Assembly: GCA_031262745.1 (NCBI GenBank)
Contig: JAISHE010000065.1
Span: 1 to 64,000, forward strand
Length of the DNA: 64,000 bases
Direction: 5' to 3'
Origin: Culturomica sp.
GTDB lineage: Bacteria; Bacteroidota; Bacteroidia; Bacteroidales; Marinifilaceae
The notes beneath the pieces were generated by a model, which saw nothing but the letters and a program-made list of their open reading frames with translations, searched no databases and was not told the origin of the DNA. Positions 9,384 through 18,012 of this stretch are shown in pieces (the first letter of the stretch is position 1; each line of letters starts with the position of its first letter). The position numbers and the translations under genes are program-made.

Positions 9384-10328
9384 TTAAAACAAGATACTTA
9401 GAGTGGCGAACATCGAACTTTTCACAACGGCATCACCGCTTGCAAGTATGTAGGCAAAATCACATGAAATAAAGTTAAATTTAAGTCCGGCACCAACGGT
9501 GGCATAGCTTGGACCCGTTTTTTCTTCCTGTCCGAGATGATAGCCTGCACGCAAGAATAGAGTGTTCCAACCTGCGTATTCAACTCCGGCACCTCCTGCT
9601 ACGCCACTGAAATCCGACGGTTTTAATTGATAATCAAATTCTGCCGCACAGGTTAAAGTGTGAGCGTCGGAAAGGGAGTATTTATAACTGCCGCCCAATT
9701 TTAAACGACTTGGCAGGTCGGTTTTATTATAACCGTAGTCCATTTTGCTACCCAAATTGGTGATACCCAAAGAAAGATTAGCCTTGTCATTAAGTTTATA
9801 GTAAGCGTGAATACCCACAGCAAATCCGTCGGCAGAGCCGTTACCGTCTTTATCTTCCGCAATGTCGGACGAGATGTAGCGGGCAGTTAAGCCGAGACTG
9901 AATTTCTTGGACACGAGGAAAGATGCGCCCAAATCAAAAGCATTTTCTTTTGGGGTGTAGTCTCCAAGCGAATTGCCGTCATTGTCATAAACGGGATACT
10001 TGTCATGACTGTTGTTTTTGTATCCTAAGGCTATACCTACGGACTTACTCAATTTAACGTATCCACCGAAAGACATTTGTGTTATGGCAGCAGCATCCGG
10101 TTGCCAATTAATATAAGTTCCACCGAAAGCAAATTTGTTTTCGGAGAAAGAAAGTGCGGCAGTATTTCCGGAACTTGCAAATGCACTTACCGGCAATGCA
10201 TATCCCGTTTCACCCATTGCAGCCGCACGTGCATCCGATGAAATGTTGAGGAAAGCAGCACTCTGCGAATAAGCGGAAAGCGAGAGTATGCTTAATATAA
10301 ATGTTGTGATTAATGTACTTGTTTTCAT
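9384..10328 (-). CDS. PorV/PorQ-family outer membrane beta-barrel protein
   Basis: A 314-residue protein with a signal peptide (residues 1-21, ending SAYSQ) followed by SSDARAAAMGETGYALP, the hallmark of the PorV/PorQ (UPF0164) family. The rest is alternating amphipathic strands with many Gly and aromatic residues and ends in a beta strand with terminal Phe, as outer membrane barrels do. Family members work in the type IX secretion system (PorV as cargo shuttle, PorQ with PorZ on the attachment complex); this one cannot be assigned between them. Its start overlaps the stop of the upstream subtilase gene by ATGA, so the two are translationally coupled. That suggests a dedicated barrel partner for the secreted protease, which is an inference. 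Confidence 0.85.
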   Translation of the reverse strand: MKTSTLITTFILSILSLSAYSQSAAFLNISSDARAAAMGETGYALPVSAFASSGNTAALSFSENKFAFGGTYINWQPDAAAITQMSFGGYVKLSKSVGIALGYKNNSHDKYPVYDNDGNSLGDYTPKENAFDLGASFLVSKKFSLGLTARYISSDIAEDKDGNGSADGFAVGIHAYYKLNDKANLSLGITNLGSKMDYGYNKTDLPSRLKLGGSYKYSLSDAHTLTCAAEFDYQLKPSDFSGVAGGAGVEYAGWNTLFLRAGYHLGQEEKTGPSYATVGAGLKFNFISCDFAYILASGDAVVKSSMFATLSILF

Positions 10329-13051
10329 AATTTCACGATATTTCTTTTAACTTCTTTTGTAGTATTTCCTGTTTGCAATTTCACCTCAATATTGTAGGTG
10401 CCTGCGGGCAATTTTGATAAATCTGCTCTGCCCGGATTGAACGCCGTAACGTTTATATTACTAACCTCCATTGCTTTTGCTCCGGATGTGCTGTAAACAA
10501 TAACGGTTGCACGACCATCGTCGCCCTGTCCCACACGAATATTAAGGAAATCTCTCACCGGATTGGGATACAGTTCTATTTCCTGACTTCCGTCGCGAGA
10601 ATAAACATCAACGGTAGTGGTGGTGGGATGTGGGCTAAGCATATCGGCAGCAGCCAAGGTCAACTGCAATCGACCTGTTTTTAAAACTTTTACATCAAAT
10701 ACGGAATCATTCTTTTGATTGATGTTAACAAATCCGGTTGCAGAAGGCGTTACGGTGTAATTCAAGTTTTCTCCGTCGGCATCGCTGAAATAATGACCCA
10801 AGTTCAAAGAAAGCGTGCTACCCACCGAATTGAAGAACATATATGTTTCGTTTTCCGACACAGGTTTTGTAACCGGAGAATGGTTAGGCAAAACAGTGAA
10901 ATTTACGTCTAATTTTGTGTAAGCACCTGTTTCATCGGTAACCGTCAAAGTATCTGTATATGTGCCGGCAGCCACATAAGGAGCACGTATTCTCATATAG
11001 AAAACCGTGTCGCTTTCCACTTGCAAAGATATTCCTTCCGATTCGGGGATATTGTTGCTCACATTCCATATTTCATCTTCCGGTTCATCCACCACAAAAC
11101 GGTATGTCTTAGTTTCATGAGCTTTAAGAATCATCTCTGTTTCCGGCGACATTTTAAATGTGGGAGGTTCATTAGTTCCCGTAGAACCGTCAATAAATGC
11201 AGATTTTGAAACGTTACCGAATTTATCTACACAATTGATCGCAATATAATAATGCGTAGCGGGAGTGAGTCCGTTTATTATCCCTTCCATTGCATCGCCT
11301 ACGGATTTATCGCCTACGGGGAAACTTATACTTGAAATCGGTAAATTCTCTTCCGTTAACGGTGATGTAGATGTGTATACATTGTAGTTAACGGGTTTTG
11401 TATTTTGTTGAGCTTTTGTAACCGTCCAAGTTAAAGTAACTTTATTCGCCTTCCAAATTGCTGTGAAGTCATCAACCGGATCAGGAAGAGTGCCATCGTC
11501 TATGATACTACTTATGGCAGCCGATGCATCAATGTACCCACGTCCCATAAGTTGATAATAAGATCTTCCTTCGTGGTATTTATCAATATCCTTACATGAA
11601 TTAATCAACATTTCTTTTAACTTATCGGCAGTGAATCCCGGTCCACCGTTTTCGGAAACAACTAAGGCTGCTACACCTGAAACGTGGGGACATGCCATTG
11701 ATGTTCCTTGCATCCAAGCGTAGCTATTACCCGGCGTAGTACTTAGAACTTGGTAGTTACCACCCATTTGTGCATCACCTCCGGGAGCAGAAAGTGTAAC
11801 CCAAGTTCCGTAGTTTGAATAATAAGCCTTTAAGAAATTCGGAGCAAAAGATGCAACGGAAATAACCTTATCGTAAGCAGCAGGATAAGATTTATAGGAA
11901 GTGGCATCATTCCCTGCAGCGAATATAACTACACCGCCTTTCATGGGACCTACTTGATCACCATTGTGATCAGTGCCTGCATATTCTATAAAGTAGTCAA
12001 TGGCATCCCTCATCACTTGTGACATTGTAGGTGGTTGCGACTGTTGATTTTTATCCCACACATATCCCCAACTGTTTTGAGAAATTACAGCTCCGTTATC
12101 CGCACCGTATTTGACAGCCTGATGCGTGTAGCTTGTACCTAAATCCTTACTCGGATCTTGCGGATTGGCTTTGAAAATTTGACAACTCATCAATCTTATA
12201 CCGGGAGTAGATCCGTTGCCTCCTGCCACTCCGCATACTCCGATATCGTTACCGTTTACTGCGGCAACCGTTCCTGCAACGTGAGTGCCGTGGCTATGAG
12301 GAACGATAGTAGTGCTCATATCAACATAATTAAAACCATATTCACCTTGATTGTTTTGCCACATATTTGCAGCCAAGTCTTCGTGGTCATATTGAATACC
12401 CCCATCAACGATGGCAACAATAACGTCTGAATTTCCGGTAGTTTTTTCCCATGCTGCAGGAAGATTTATATCCGCACCTGCCACAGCACTCTGCAATGCT
12501 CCTGTGTTTGAATAATGCCATTGATATGAATAATAAGGATCAGGATTGGCGAACGGGGCTGCCGAAGGAGTTACATTTTGCATAGAGGTGTTGGGGTTAA
12601 AAGGCACCGGTTTGGAGTCTCCCACTAACTGTATCTTGAAGTCGGGTTCAACCACATCCACCTCTTCAATGTCTTTAAGAGAAATGAAGGCACGCGTTAC
12701 GGGAACGTCGGTGTCAAAACGGATATCATACCATCTGTCCAATCCCATTGCAACGGCTTTCCATTCGTTTGCGCCGGCATCAGGGAATGTGCGCTTGATA
12801 CTCGTAGCATTTAAACCTTTAATGGCTTCATCTACGGTAGCAATGCCGGTAGAAACAGCCCCGCTGCGGGTTTGCACCCGAATCGAATTTTGGGTTTCTT
12901 GATTGAATTTAACTCTGATTAAACCTTGATTAACGAACTTTTCATTGAACGTTGCATCCGGTCTCTCATACGTTGCATCTTGTATTTCATCTTTGTTACA
13001 AGCTGCAAATAAGAATATTAACACCAATAATGTAATCTGTCTAAGTTTCAT
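10325..13051 (-). CDS. S8 (subtilisin-like) serine protease with lipobox and T9SS C-terminal sorting domain
   Basis: A 908-residue exported protease. The signal peptide ends in LFAAC, giving a possible lipidated Cys18. Residues 40-145 look like an inhibitory propeptide. The S8 catalytic triad is visible: Asp216 in AIVDGGIQ, His254 in SHGTHVAG and Ser451 in GTSMACPH; AAGND near 380 is the oxyanion region. After it come a fibronectin-III-like domain (about 535-640), two Ig/cadherin-like modules (to about 820) and a C-terminal type A sorting domain starting ELYPNPV and ending in NIVKL, which targets it through the type IX system. A lipobox plus a T9SS signal is an unusual pair. It heads a two-gene unit with the PorV/PorQ-like gene. 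Confidence 0.93.
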   Translation of the reverse strand: MKLRQITLLVLIFLFAACNKDEIQDATYERPDATFNEKFVNQGLIRVKFNQETQNSIRVQTRSGAVSTGIATVDEAIKGLNATSIKRTFPDAGANEWKAVAMGLDRWYDIRFDTDVPVTRAFISLKDIEEVDVVEPDFKIQLVGDSKPVPFNPNTSMQNVTPSAAPFANPDPYYSYQWHYSNTGALQSAVAGADINLPAAWEKTTGNSDVIVAIVDGGIQYDHEDLAANMWQNNQGEYGFNYVDMSTTIVPHSHGTHVAGTVAAVNGNDIGVCGVAGGNGSTPGIRLMSCQIFKANPQDPSKDLGTSYTHQAVKYGADNGAVISQNSWGYVWDKNQQSQPPTMSQVMRDAIDYFIEYAGTDHNGDQVGPMKGGVVIFAAGNDATSYKSYPAAYDKVISVASFAPNFLKAYYSNYGTWVTLSAPGGDAQMGGNYQVLSTTPGNSYAWMQGTSMACPHVSGVAALVVSENGGPGFTADKLKEMLINSCKDIDKYHEGRSYYQLMGRGYIDASAAISSIIDDGTLPDPVDDFTAIWKANKVTLTWTVTKAQQNTKPVNYNVYTSTSPLTEENLPISSISFPVGDKSVGDAMEGIINGLTPATHYYIAINCVDKFGNVSKSAFIDGSTGTNEPPTFKMSPETEMILKAHETKTYRFVVDEPEDEIWNVSNNIPESEGISLQVESDTVFYMRIRAPYVAAGTYTDTLTVTDETGAYTKLDVNFTVLPNHSPVTKPVSENETYMFFNSVGSTLSLNLGHYFSDADGENLNYTVTPSATGFVNINQKNDSVFDVKVLKTGRLQLTLAAADMLSPHPTTTTVDVYSRDGSQEIELYPNPVRDFLNIRVGQGDDGRATVIVYSTSGAKAMEVSNINVTAFNPGRADLSKLPAGTYNIEVKLQTGNTTKEVKRNIVKL

Positions 13052-13093
13052 AAATTAAAGATTTAAATTTCAACAATAATAGTAATAATTTCT

Positions 13094-13101
13094 TAATTTT
13101 G
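13094..13101 (+). promoter_or_regulatory. -7 box ahead of the nucleotidyltransferase gene
   Basis: TAATTTTG matches TANNTTTG and lies 22 bp before the ATG at 13124. The -33 region is weak. Confidence 0.5.
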
Positions 13102-13123
13102 TGTGTGTCTATATTAAAATCTT

Positions 13124-14014
13124 ATGAAAGTTAAACCTACCTTATTAATAATGGCTGCCGGAATGGGTTCAAGATTTGGAAGTCTGAAACAGATGCAGCC
13201 GCTCGGTCCCCACCAAAAATCATTGCTCCACTACACCGTTTACGATGCCGTTCATGCCGGTTTTGCTAAAATAGTATTTGTCATTAGAGAAAGTTTTGCC
13301 GCAGAATTTAAAGAATTCATAGGCAAATATTCCGAATCATTGGCGGAAACGGTTTATTGCTACCAAGATATTAACAAATTGCCTGCTGGATTGCCTGCCG
13401 TTGAACGCGAAAAACCTTGGGGTACTGCCCATGCCGTTTGGAGTGCCCGCAAAGTAATCAACGAACCTTTTGCAGTGCTTAATGCCGACGATTTTTACGG
13501 TGGCGACGCTTTTCAAAAGGCTTATGATTTCCTTGCGCACAGCGGCGACGACAATGAATACTGTTTGATTGGCTACCGACTTGGTGCCACGCTATCGGAA
13601 AACGGTACGGTTTCACGCGGAGTGTGTCAAGTGGATAACGCCGGATACCTAACGGACGTAAAGGAGTTCACTAAAATAAAGATGCAGGCTGACGCCGAAA
13701 TTATTGATGAAGCCACCGATACTTTATTACATACGGACGATATGGTTTCGATGAATTTTTGGGGATTTAAGTCCGGAATATTTAATGAAATTGAAAAGAG
13801 TTTCGTTGACTTCTATTCTAAGAACAGTAATAATCCCAAGTCGGAATTCTACATACCCACTGTTGTGGACGGAATGATTAAGAAATCAATAGTGAAAGTG
13901 AAAGCCATTCCTACGGCAGCCAAATGGTTTGGCGTAACATATAAGGAAGACACCGAAATTGTCAACAAAGCCTTGACGGAGTTTGAACGCAACGGTTTCT
14001 ACAAAGATTTGTAA
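13124..14014 (+). CDS. Sugar-phosphate nucleotidyltransferase family protein
   Basis: A 296-residue protein of the NTP-transferase superfamily. The signature MAAGMGSRFGSLKQMQPLG (residues 10-28) is the nucleotide-binding G-x-G-x-R loop with the Lys that follows. PWGTAHAVW and NADDFYGG (about 105-130) give the second binding segment and the metal-binding Asp. The expected reaction is NTP plus sugar-1-phosphate to NDP-sugar; the sugar cannot be told from sequence. Homologues in Bacteroides often sit next to, or are fused to, an N-acetylhexosamine kinase-like phosphotransferase, which is absent here. The stop codon overlaps the next start (TAATG), so the two genes form an operon. Confidence 0.85.
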   Translation: MKVKPTLLIMAAGMGSRFGSLKQMQPLGPHQKSLLHYTVYDAVHAGFAKIVFVIRESFAAEFKEFIGKYSESLAETVYCYQDINKLPAGLPAVEREKPWGTAHAVWSARKVINEPFAVLNADDFYGGDAFQKAYDFLAHSGDDNEYCLIGYRLGATLSENGTVSRGVCQVDNAGYLTDVKEFTKIKMQADAEIIDEATDTLLHTDDMVSMNFWGFKSGIFNEIEKSFVDFYSKNSNNPKSEFYIPTVVDGMIKKSIVKVKAIPTAAKWFGVTYKEDTEIVNKALTEFERNGFYKDL

Positions 14015-14601
14015 TGAAATCCGCATTATTCACGTTTGTTCTTTTGCTGTTTATGCTGCAATCTTTTGGGCAGTTAGCAACCAAGCGTGATTATGATCTA
14101 TCTTTAAGTTTGGATGTAGGTGCGAATGTTTGCGTGGCATTACCTTCGGGTTCGCCCGCAATTTCTCCGCAATTGGCACTTGGCATCACGGCACCTTTCA
14201 ATCGTCGCTGGTTTCTTGGTGCCGACATAACGTATTCGTCTCCCACATATAAACTTAAAGACATTACCGTTGATATGAAAACTCTTGCTTTGCCGGTCTA
14301 CATTAAGATGATGTTACCTTCAAACAAAAGCATAATTCTCTTGGGAGGATTTCTTGCGCATAATACGGGCAGCAATGCTAAATCCGACATCAGTGCAACG
14401 GATATAAAAGAATGGAACAGTGGTGCCGTTCTCGGCTTTCGACAGGATTTTACAAAACAATTAAGTGCCTCACTGAAAATGCAAGCGGCTTTTAATACTT
14501 TTTTGAAAGATAGCACTTCCGGTAAGGCTTACCGTCCTTTCGGTCTTGCACTTACTTTAAGTTATACATTTCTGCGGTTGAATGATTGCGGTTGCGATTA
14601 G
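14014..14601 (+). CDS. Small outer membrane beta-barrel protein (PorT-like)
   Basis: A 195-residue protein with a clear signal peptide (residues 1-19, ending SFGQ), followed by eight or so amphipathic strands typical of PF13568-like (outer membrane protein beta-barrel) proteins. Strand-like segments include LSLDVGANVCVALP, RRWFLGADITYSS and ALTLSYTFLRL. The last residues are NDCGCD rather than a terminal Phe. No function can be assigned. It is translationally coupled to the nucleotidyltransferase gene by a one-base overlap and converges with comEC 34 bp away. Confidence 0.75.
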   Translation: MKSALFTFVLLLFMLQSFGQLATKRDYDLSLSLDVGANVCVALPSGSPAISPQLALGITAPFNRRWFLGADITYSSPTYKLKDITVDMKTLALPVYIKMMLPSNKSIILLGGFLAHNTGSNAKSDISATDIKEWNSGAVLGFRQDFTKQLSASLKMQAAFNTFLKDSTSGKAYRPFGLALTLSYTFLRLNDCGCD

Positions 14602-14635
14602 TGTTGTCGTGATGAGCGATTAGCAGTATTCGTCT

Positions 14636-16564
14636 TTACATTTCCACTTTCACCGAACCGTCCTCTGATGTTTGCGTTATGCGAATCTTGTTAGTATCGC
14701 AAAAAGTTTGCCATTTAGTAATGGACGCACGAGAATTGGAACCATCCAAGATAACTTCCTCCGGTAATACAGTGCTTACATTATTCGTAAAAACCTTGTC
14801 GGGAGTGATGTTATCTGTGATAATTAATACATTGTAATCTGTAATGGTATCTGTGTTTATACTTTCATTGAAGATGCGAATTTTCTTACCGCTGCAACTT
14901 ATTATGCCATTTAAAGATTCAAAGTTGCTACCTTTTAAATTATGCTCTGTCGGCAACGGACCAAGGTGATAACCGACAATATACGGCATATATTGAGACC
15001 GGTAACGATCATTCTCCGGTGCCACAATAAATTGGTAAAATCCTTTATAATTAAGAACCACACAACTTTCTCGGTATAAATTAAAAACTATCAACTCACA
15101 TTTGGAATGTAGAGTGTACTGGTGAACGAGCGACACACCAATGAACACCGAAAGCATACAAACGGAAAGTCGAAAATAAAACCGGTTACGCTTCAAAAAC
15201 ATTTGCAATAAAGCAAAACATAGTAAATAACCACAAATGATTTGAGAAACGGTGGGATAAAGATTTGTTAAAACAACATTAATGTTGCGGAATATACTCA
15301 CCAACCAAATGATGCAGTAGTACAGAATTTCGACAGTGAAAACGAAATAGCTCCCCACGATTGTCGGCAAACACAAAATTGTTAAAAAGATGTAGAGAAC
15401 ATAGCTCGTGAGAGGCACAACGGCAATGTTGATAATAAAGGAAGTCAGGCTGAAAAAATGGAAATAATAAACACAAAGCGGCAGAGTCGTGATTTGTGCG
15501 GAAATGCTTATTGCAGCAAGTTCGTAGATGCTTCTTATAATTTTGGACTTACCTTTATATATGTCCTTCAAAAGCGGAAAAATCAGAATTATACCGGTGT
15601 AGGCGGCATAAGACATTTGCATACTCAATGAAAAAATGGCATACTTATCAAGTAACAACGAGAAAAAAGCCGAAGCGGCAAGAGAATTAACCGGAGTGAA
15701 ATCCTTTGTAAAAGCATCACCCAGAAGTATGAAAGATAAAATCTGTGCAGCACGAACAACAGAAGGCGATAATCCGCTAATAAATGCGTAAGCCCATAAA
15801 ACCGGTATCACCAACAATCGGGCTTTCCTGTTTTTTAATCCGAAAAAACTCATCAGGAAATTTATAAAGCAATAAACGGCACTTGTGTGAAGTCCCGACA
15901 CGGCAAGAAGGTGAACCGTACCGGTTTCTTCAAATAAATCTCGCGTTTCGGCTTCCATATCGTTGCGATAACCGAGCACTACCGATTTTAAAAATGCGTT
16001 CACATTCTTATCCCCAACAAGCGTATCGGTTTTGTTTAGTAGCAACTTGCGCAATTGCAGAGCATAGAAAATAAGATTGCGGGATTGACCTATGATTTGA
16101 ATACTGTCGATGGGATAAATGCGATGGTACACTCCCTTTTTCTTAAGATAGTTCCAATAACTGAAAGCATAAATATTGGAAGCATTAGATATCTCCGAAA
16201 TTTTGCCTTTCAAAAGTAGTTTATTGCCATAAAATAAATTGAGATTCGTGTCTGTTTTGAGATAAAACTTGTGATTACCGGATTCTACGATAACATTACC
16301 CTGTGTCATGACTTCCGTGCATACACATTGAATTTCGTATACACCGTTGTCAATTTTTAACTGTGGCATTTTATTGTATGCACTGCTACAAAAGAATACG
16401 GCTAACATAAGACAAATGTCGCTCACAATCTTAAACTTGCGAAAAACCAAAGCAATTAACAGAAAGCCAAAGCAAGCGTAGATGCTGAAATTCAATAGAT
16501 TTGCAAACAGCAAACCTGCTATCCAAAGTATTAAAATATATAGAAAAGGCGTTTTGTGGCTCAT
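14636..16564 (-). CDS. comEC: ComEC/Rec2-family competence channel protein
   Basis: A polytopic inner-membrane protein that carries single-stranded DNA into the cytoplasm during natural transformation. An N-terminal DUF4131-like part has two membrane segments and a beta-rich OB-like loop (about residues 70-170). The competence domain follows (about 190-490) with GTVHLLAVSGLHTSAV, the family signature, and about ten membrane helices. The C-terminal part (about 500-640) is short and keeps no recognisable metallo-beta-lactamase metal site, as often in Bacteroidota. I take ATG at 16564 (MSHKTPF), which gives a normal N-terminal helix; an in-frame ATG at 16627 would add 21 polar residues. Confidence 0.88.
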   Translation of the reverse strand: MSHKTPFLYILILWIAGLLFANLLNFSIYACFGFLLIALVFRKFKIVSDICLMLAVFFCSSAYNKMPQLKIDNGVYEIQCVCTEVMTQGNVIVESGNHKFYLKTDTNLNLFYGNKLLLKGKISEISNASNIYAFSYWNYLKKKGVYHRIYPIDSIQIIGQSRNLIFYALQLRKLLLNKTDTLVGDKNVNAFLKSVVLGYRNDMEAETRDLFEETGTVHLLAVSGLHTSAVYCFINFLMSFFGLKNRKARLLVIPVLWAYAFISGLSPSVVRAAQILSFILLGDAFTKDFTPVNSLAASAFFSLLLDKYAIFSLSMQMSYAAYTGIILIFPLLKDIYKGKSKIIRSIYELAAISISAQITTLPLCVYYFHFFSLTSFIINIAVVPLTSYVLYIFLTILCLPTIVGSYFVFTVEILYYCIIWLVSIFRNINVVLTNLYPTVSQIICGYLLCFALLQMFLKRNRFYFRLSVCMLSVFIGVSLVHQYTLHSKCELIVFNLYRESCVVLNYKGFYQFIVAPENDRYRSQYMPYIVGYHLGPLPTEHNLKGSNFESLNGIISCSGKKIRIFNESINTDTITDYNVLIITDNITPDKVFTNNVSTVLPEEVILDGSNSRASITKWQTFCDTNKIRITQTSEDGSVKVEM

Positions 16565-16654
16565 AGCTTTATATATCCGACTGTAATTTAGGGTAATTTG
16601 AGCACAAAACGAATAAAATTTAAACAACCTTTTAAATCATTTATGGAAAAATTG

Positions 16655-16662
16655 TACTTTTG
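16655..16662 (+). promoter_or_regulatory. -7 box very close to the ftsB/divIC start
   Basis: TACTTTTG matches TANNTTTG. Only five bases separate it from the ATG at 16668, so the predicted transcript would be leaderless or nearly so. Confidence 0.45.
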
Positions 16663-16667
16663 CTGAT

Positions 16668-16979
16668 ATGCTTGGCGATAAAAAATATTCTTATCGGGAC
16701 TTTTTAAAAAAATTCTACAATAAATACTTCCTTGTTGGGTTGATATTCCTTGTATGGTTGGTGTTTCTTGATGAGCAAAGTTTCATCGTTCAGAGACAGT
16801 TGAAAAGAAAAATAACTGCTCTTGAAAAACAGAAAGACTATTACAAGGAGAAAAGTGAAGAAGATAAGAGGAAAATTGACGAGCTGACAAACAATAAAGA
16901 AACTCTTGAAAAATTTGCACGTGAGCAATACCTTATGAAAAATAAAAATGAGGATATTTTTATAATTGTAGACGAATAA
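16668..16979 (+). CDS. Septum formation initiator family protein (FtsB/DivIC-like)
   Basis: A 103-residue single-pass membrane protein. A short basic cytoplasmic tail (1-20) is followed by a membrane helix (about 21-37, FLVGLIFLVWLVFL) and a periplasmic coiled coil (about 42-85) rich in Lys/Glu with heptad hydrophobics. The end, FAREQYLMKNKNEDIFII, is the conserved C-terminal block of the DivIC/FtsB family, which bridges FtsL and FtsQ in the divisome. It is first in a run with ruvX and def, 4 bp from the next start. Confidence 0.9.
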   Translation: MLGDKKYSYRDFLKKFYNKYFLVGLIFLVWLVFLDEQSFIVQRQLKRKITALEKQKDYYKEKSEEDKRKIDELTNNKETLEKFAREQYLMKNKNEDIFIIVDE

Positions 16980-16983
16980 CTAA

Positions 16984-17415
16984 TTGGGAAGAATTTTAGC
17001 CATAGATTACGGTAAAAAACGAGTGGGAATTGCAACAACCGACAATTGTAGGATTATTGCAACGGCTTTGACAACAGTATGTTCGCATGAAGTGTTAGAT
17101 TTTATTGTCGGTTACACTGCCGGAGAAAAGGTTGATTTGATAGTTGTAGGTTACCCTAAGACCATGCAAAACGAAGATTCGGAAAGTATGAAATACATTA
17201 AACCTTTTGTTGTGGGATTGAAACGAAAATTTCCTAATATACCGGTTGAAATGTATGACGAAAGATTCACATCCGTTATGGCTCACAAAGCAATGATCGA
17301 AGGAGGTTTCAAAAAGAAAATACGTGAAGACAAATCGAAGATAGACGCTATGAGTGCCGCAATTATACTTAACTCATTTCTTGACAGTAGAATTTATAAA
17401 GAAAAATATATTTGA
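16984..17415 (+). CDS. ruvX: Putative pre-16S rRNA nuclease / Holliday junction resolvase-like YqgF (RuvX)
   Basis: A 143-residue RNase H-fold protein. GRILAIDYGKKRVGIA at the N-terminus carries the first catalytic Asp, VVGYPK the second strand, YDERFTS the catalytic Glu, and SKIDAMSAAIIL the last acidic residue. The family trims the 5' end of 16S rRNA and is also proposed to resolve Holliday junctions. The start is TTG at 16984. No ATG or GTG in frame would give the conserved N-terminus, since a stop lies just upstream. It is 4 bp after the ftsB/divIC stop, and its own stop falls inside the TTGAATATG at the def start. Confidence 0.93.
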   Translation: MGRILAIDYGKKRVGIATTDNCRIIATALTTVCSHEVLDFIVGYTAGEKVDLIVVGYPKTMQNEDSESMKYIKPFVVGLKRKFPNIPVEMYDERFTSVMAHKAMIEGGFKKKIREDKSKIDAMSAAIILNSFLDSRIYKEKYI

Positions 17416-17417
17416 AT

Positions 17418-17972
17418 ATGCTTTTACCTATATATGTGTACGGACATCCGATCTTGAGAAAAAAATCAGAAGACATACCGGAAGATTATCCGAATTTAGA
17501 CGAATTCTTGAAAAACTTATGGCACACTATGGAAGTTGCCGACGGTGTGGGACTTGCCGCACCGCAAGTGGGACGTAATATTCGCATTTTTGTTGTGGAC
17601 GGTACCGGTTTTTCAGATCAACATCCGGAAGTTGCCGACTTTCGCAAGGTTTTTATAAATGCTCACATCGTGGAACGTTCCGACGAATTGGTCAATCGTA
17701 GCGAAGGTTGTTTAAGTGTACCCGGCATACACGAATATGTGAAACGTCCGGACAAAATACGCATCATCTACGAAGATGAAAACCGTATTAAGCACGATAA
17801 AGAGTTTGACGGAATAAAAGCGTGGATAATCCAGCACGAGTATGACCATTTGGAAGGTATCGTTTTCACCGACCACCTCTCACCTCTCCGTAAACGACTA
17901 CTGCAAAGCAAACTTAATGCAATCAGTCGCGGAAAATTCAAGTCCGAATATAAAGTAGTATTACCCAAATAA
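17418..17972 (+). CDS. def: Peptide deformylase
   Basis: Removes the formyl group from N-terminal formylmethionine of new proteins; a cytoplasmic metalloenzyme (usually Fe2+). All three family motifs are present: GVGLAAPQ (about 48-55), EGCLSVPG with the metal-binding Cys (about 104-111), and QHEYDHLEG with the two metal His and the catalytic Glu (about 148-156). ATG at 17418 is used; the TTG at 17412 lies across the ruvX stop. Third gene of the ftsB/divIC-ruvX-def unit. 184 residues, normal length. Confidence 0.96.
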   Translation: MLLPIYVYGHPILRKKSEDIPEDYPNLDEFLKNLWHTMEVADGVGLAAPQVGRNIRIFVVDGTGFSDQHPEVADFRKVFINAHIVERSDELVNRSEGCLSVPGIHEYVKRPDKIRIIYEDENRIKHDKEFDGIKAWIIQHEYDHLEGIVFTDHLSPLRKRLLQSKLNAISRGKFKSEYKVVLPK

Positions 17973-18012
17973 CTCGTAATTTGTAATTAATAATTCGTAA
18001 TTAATAATACCC

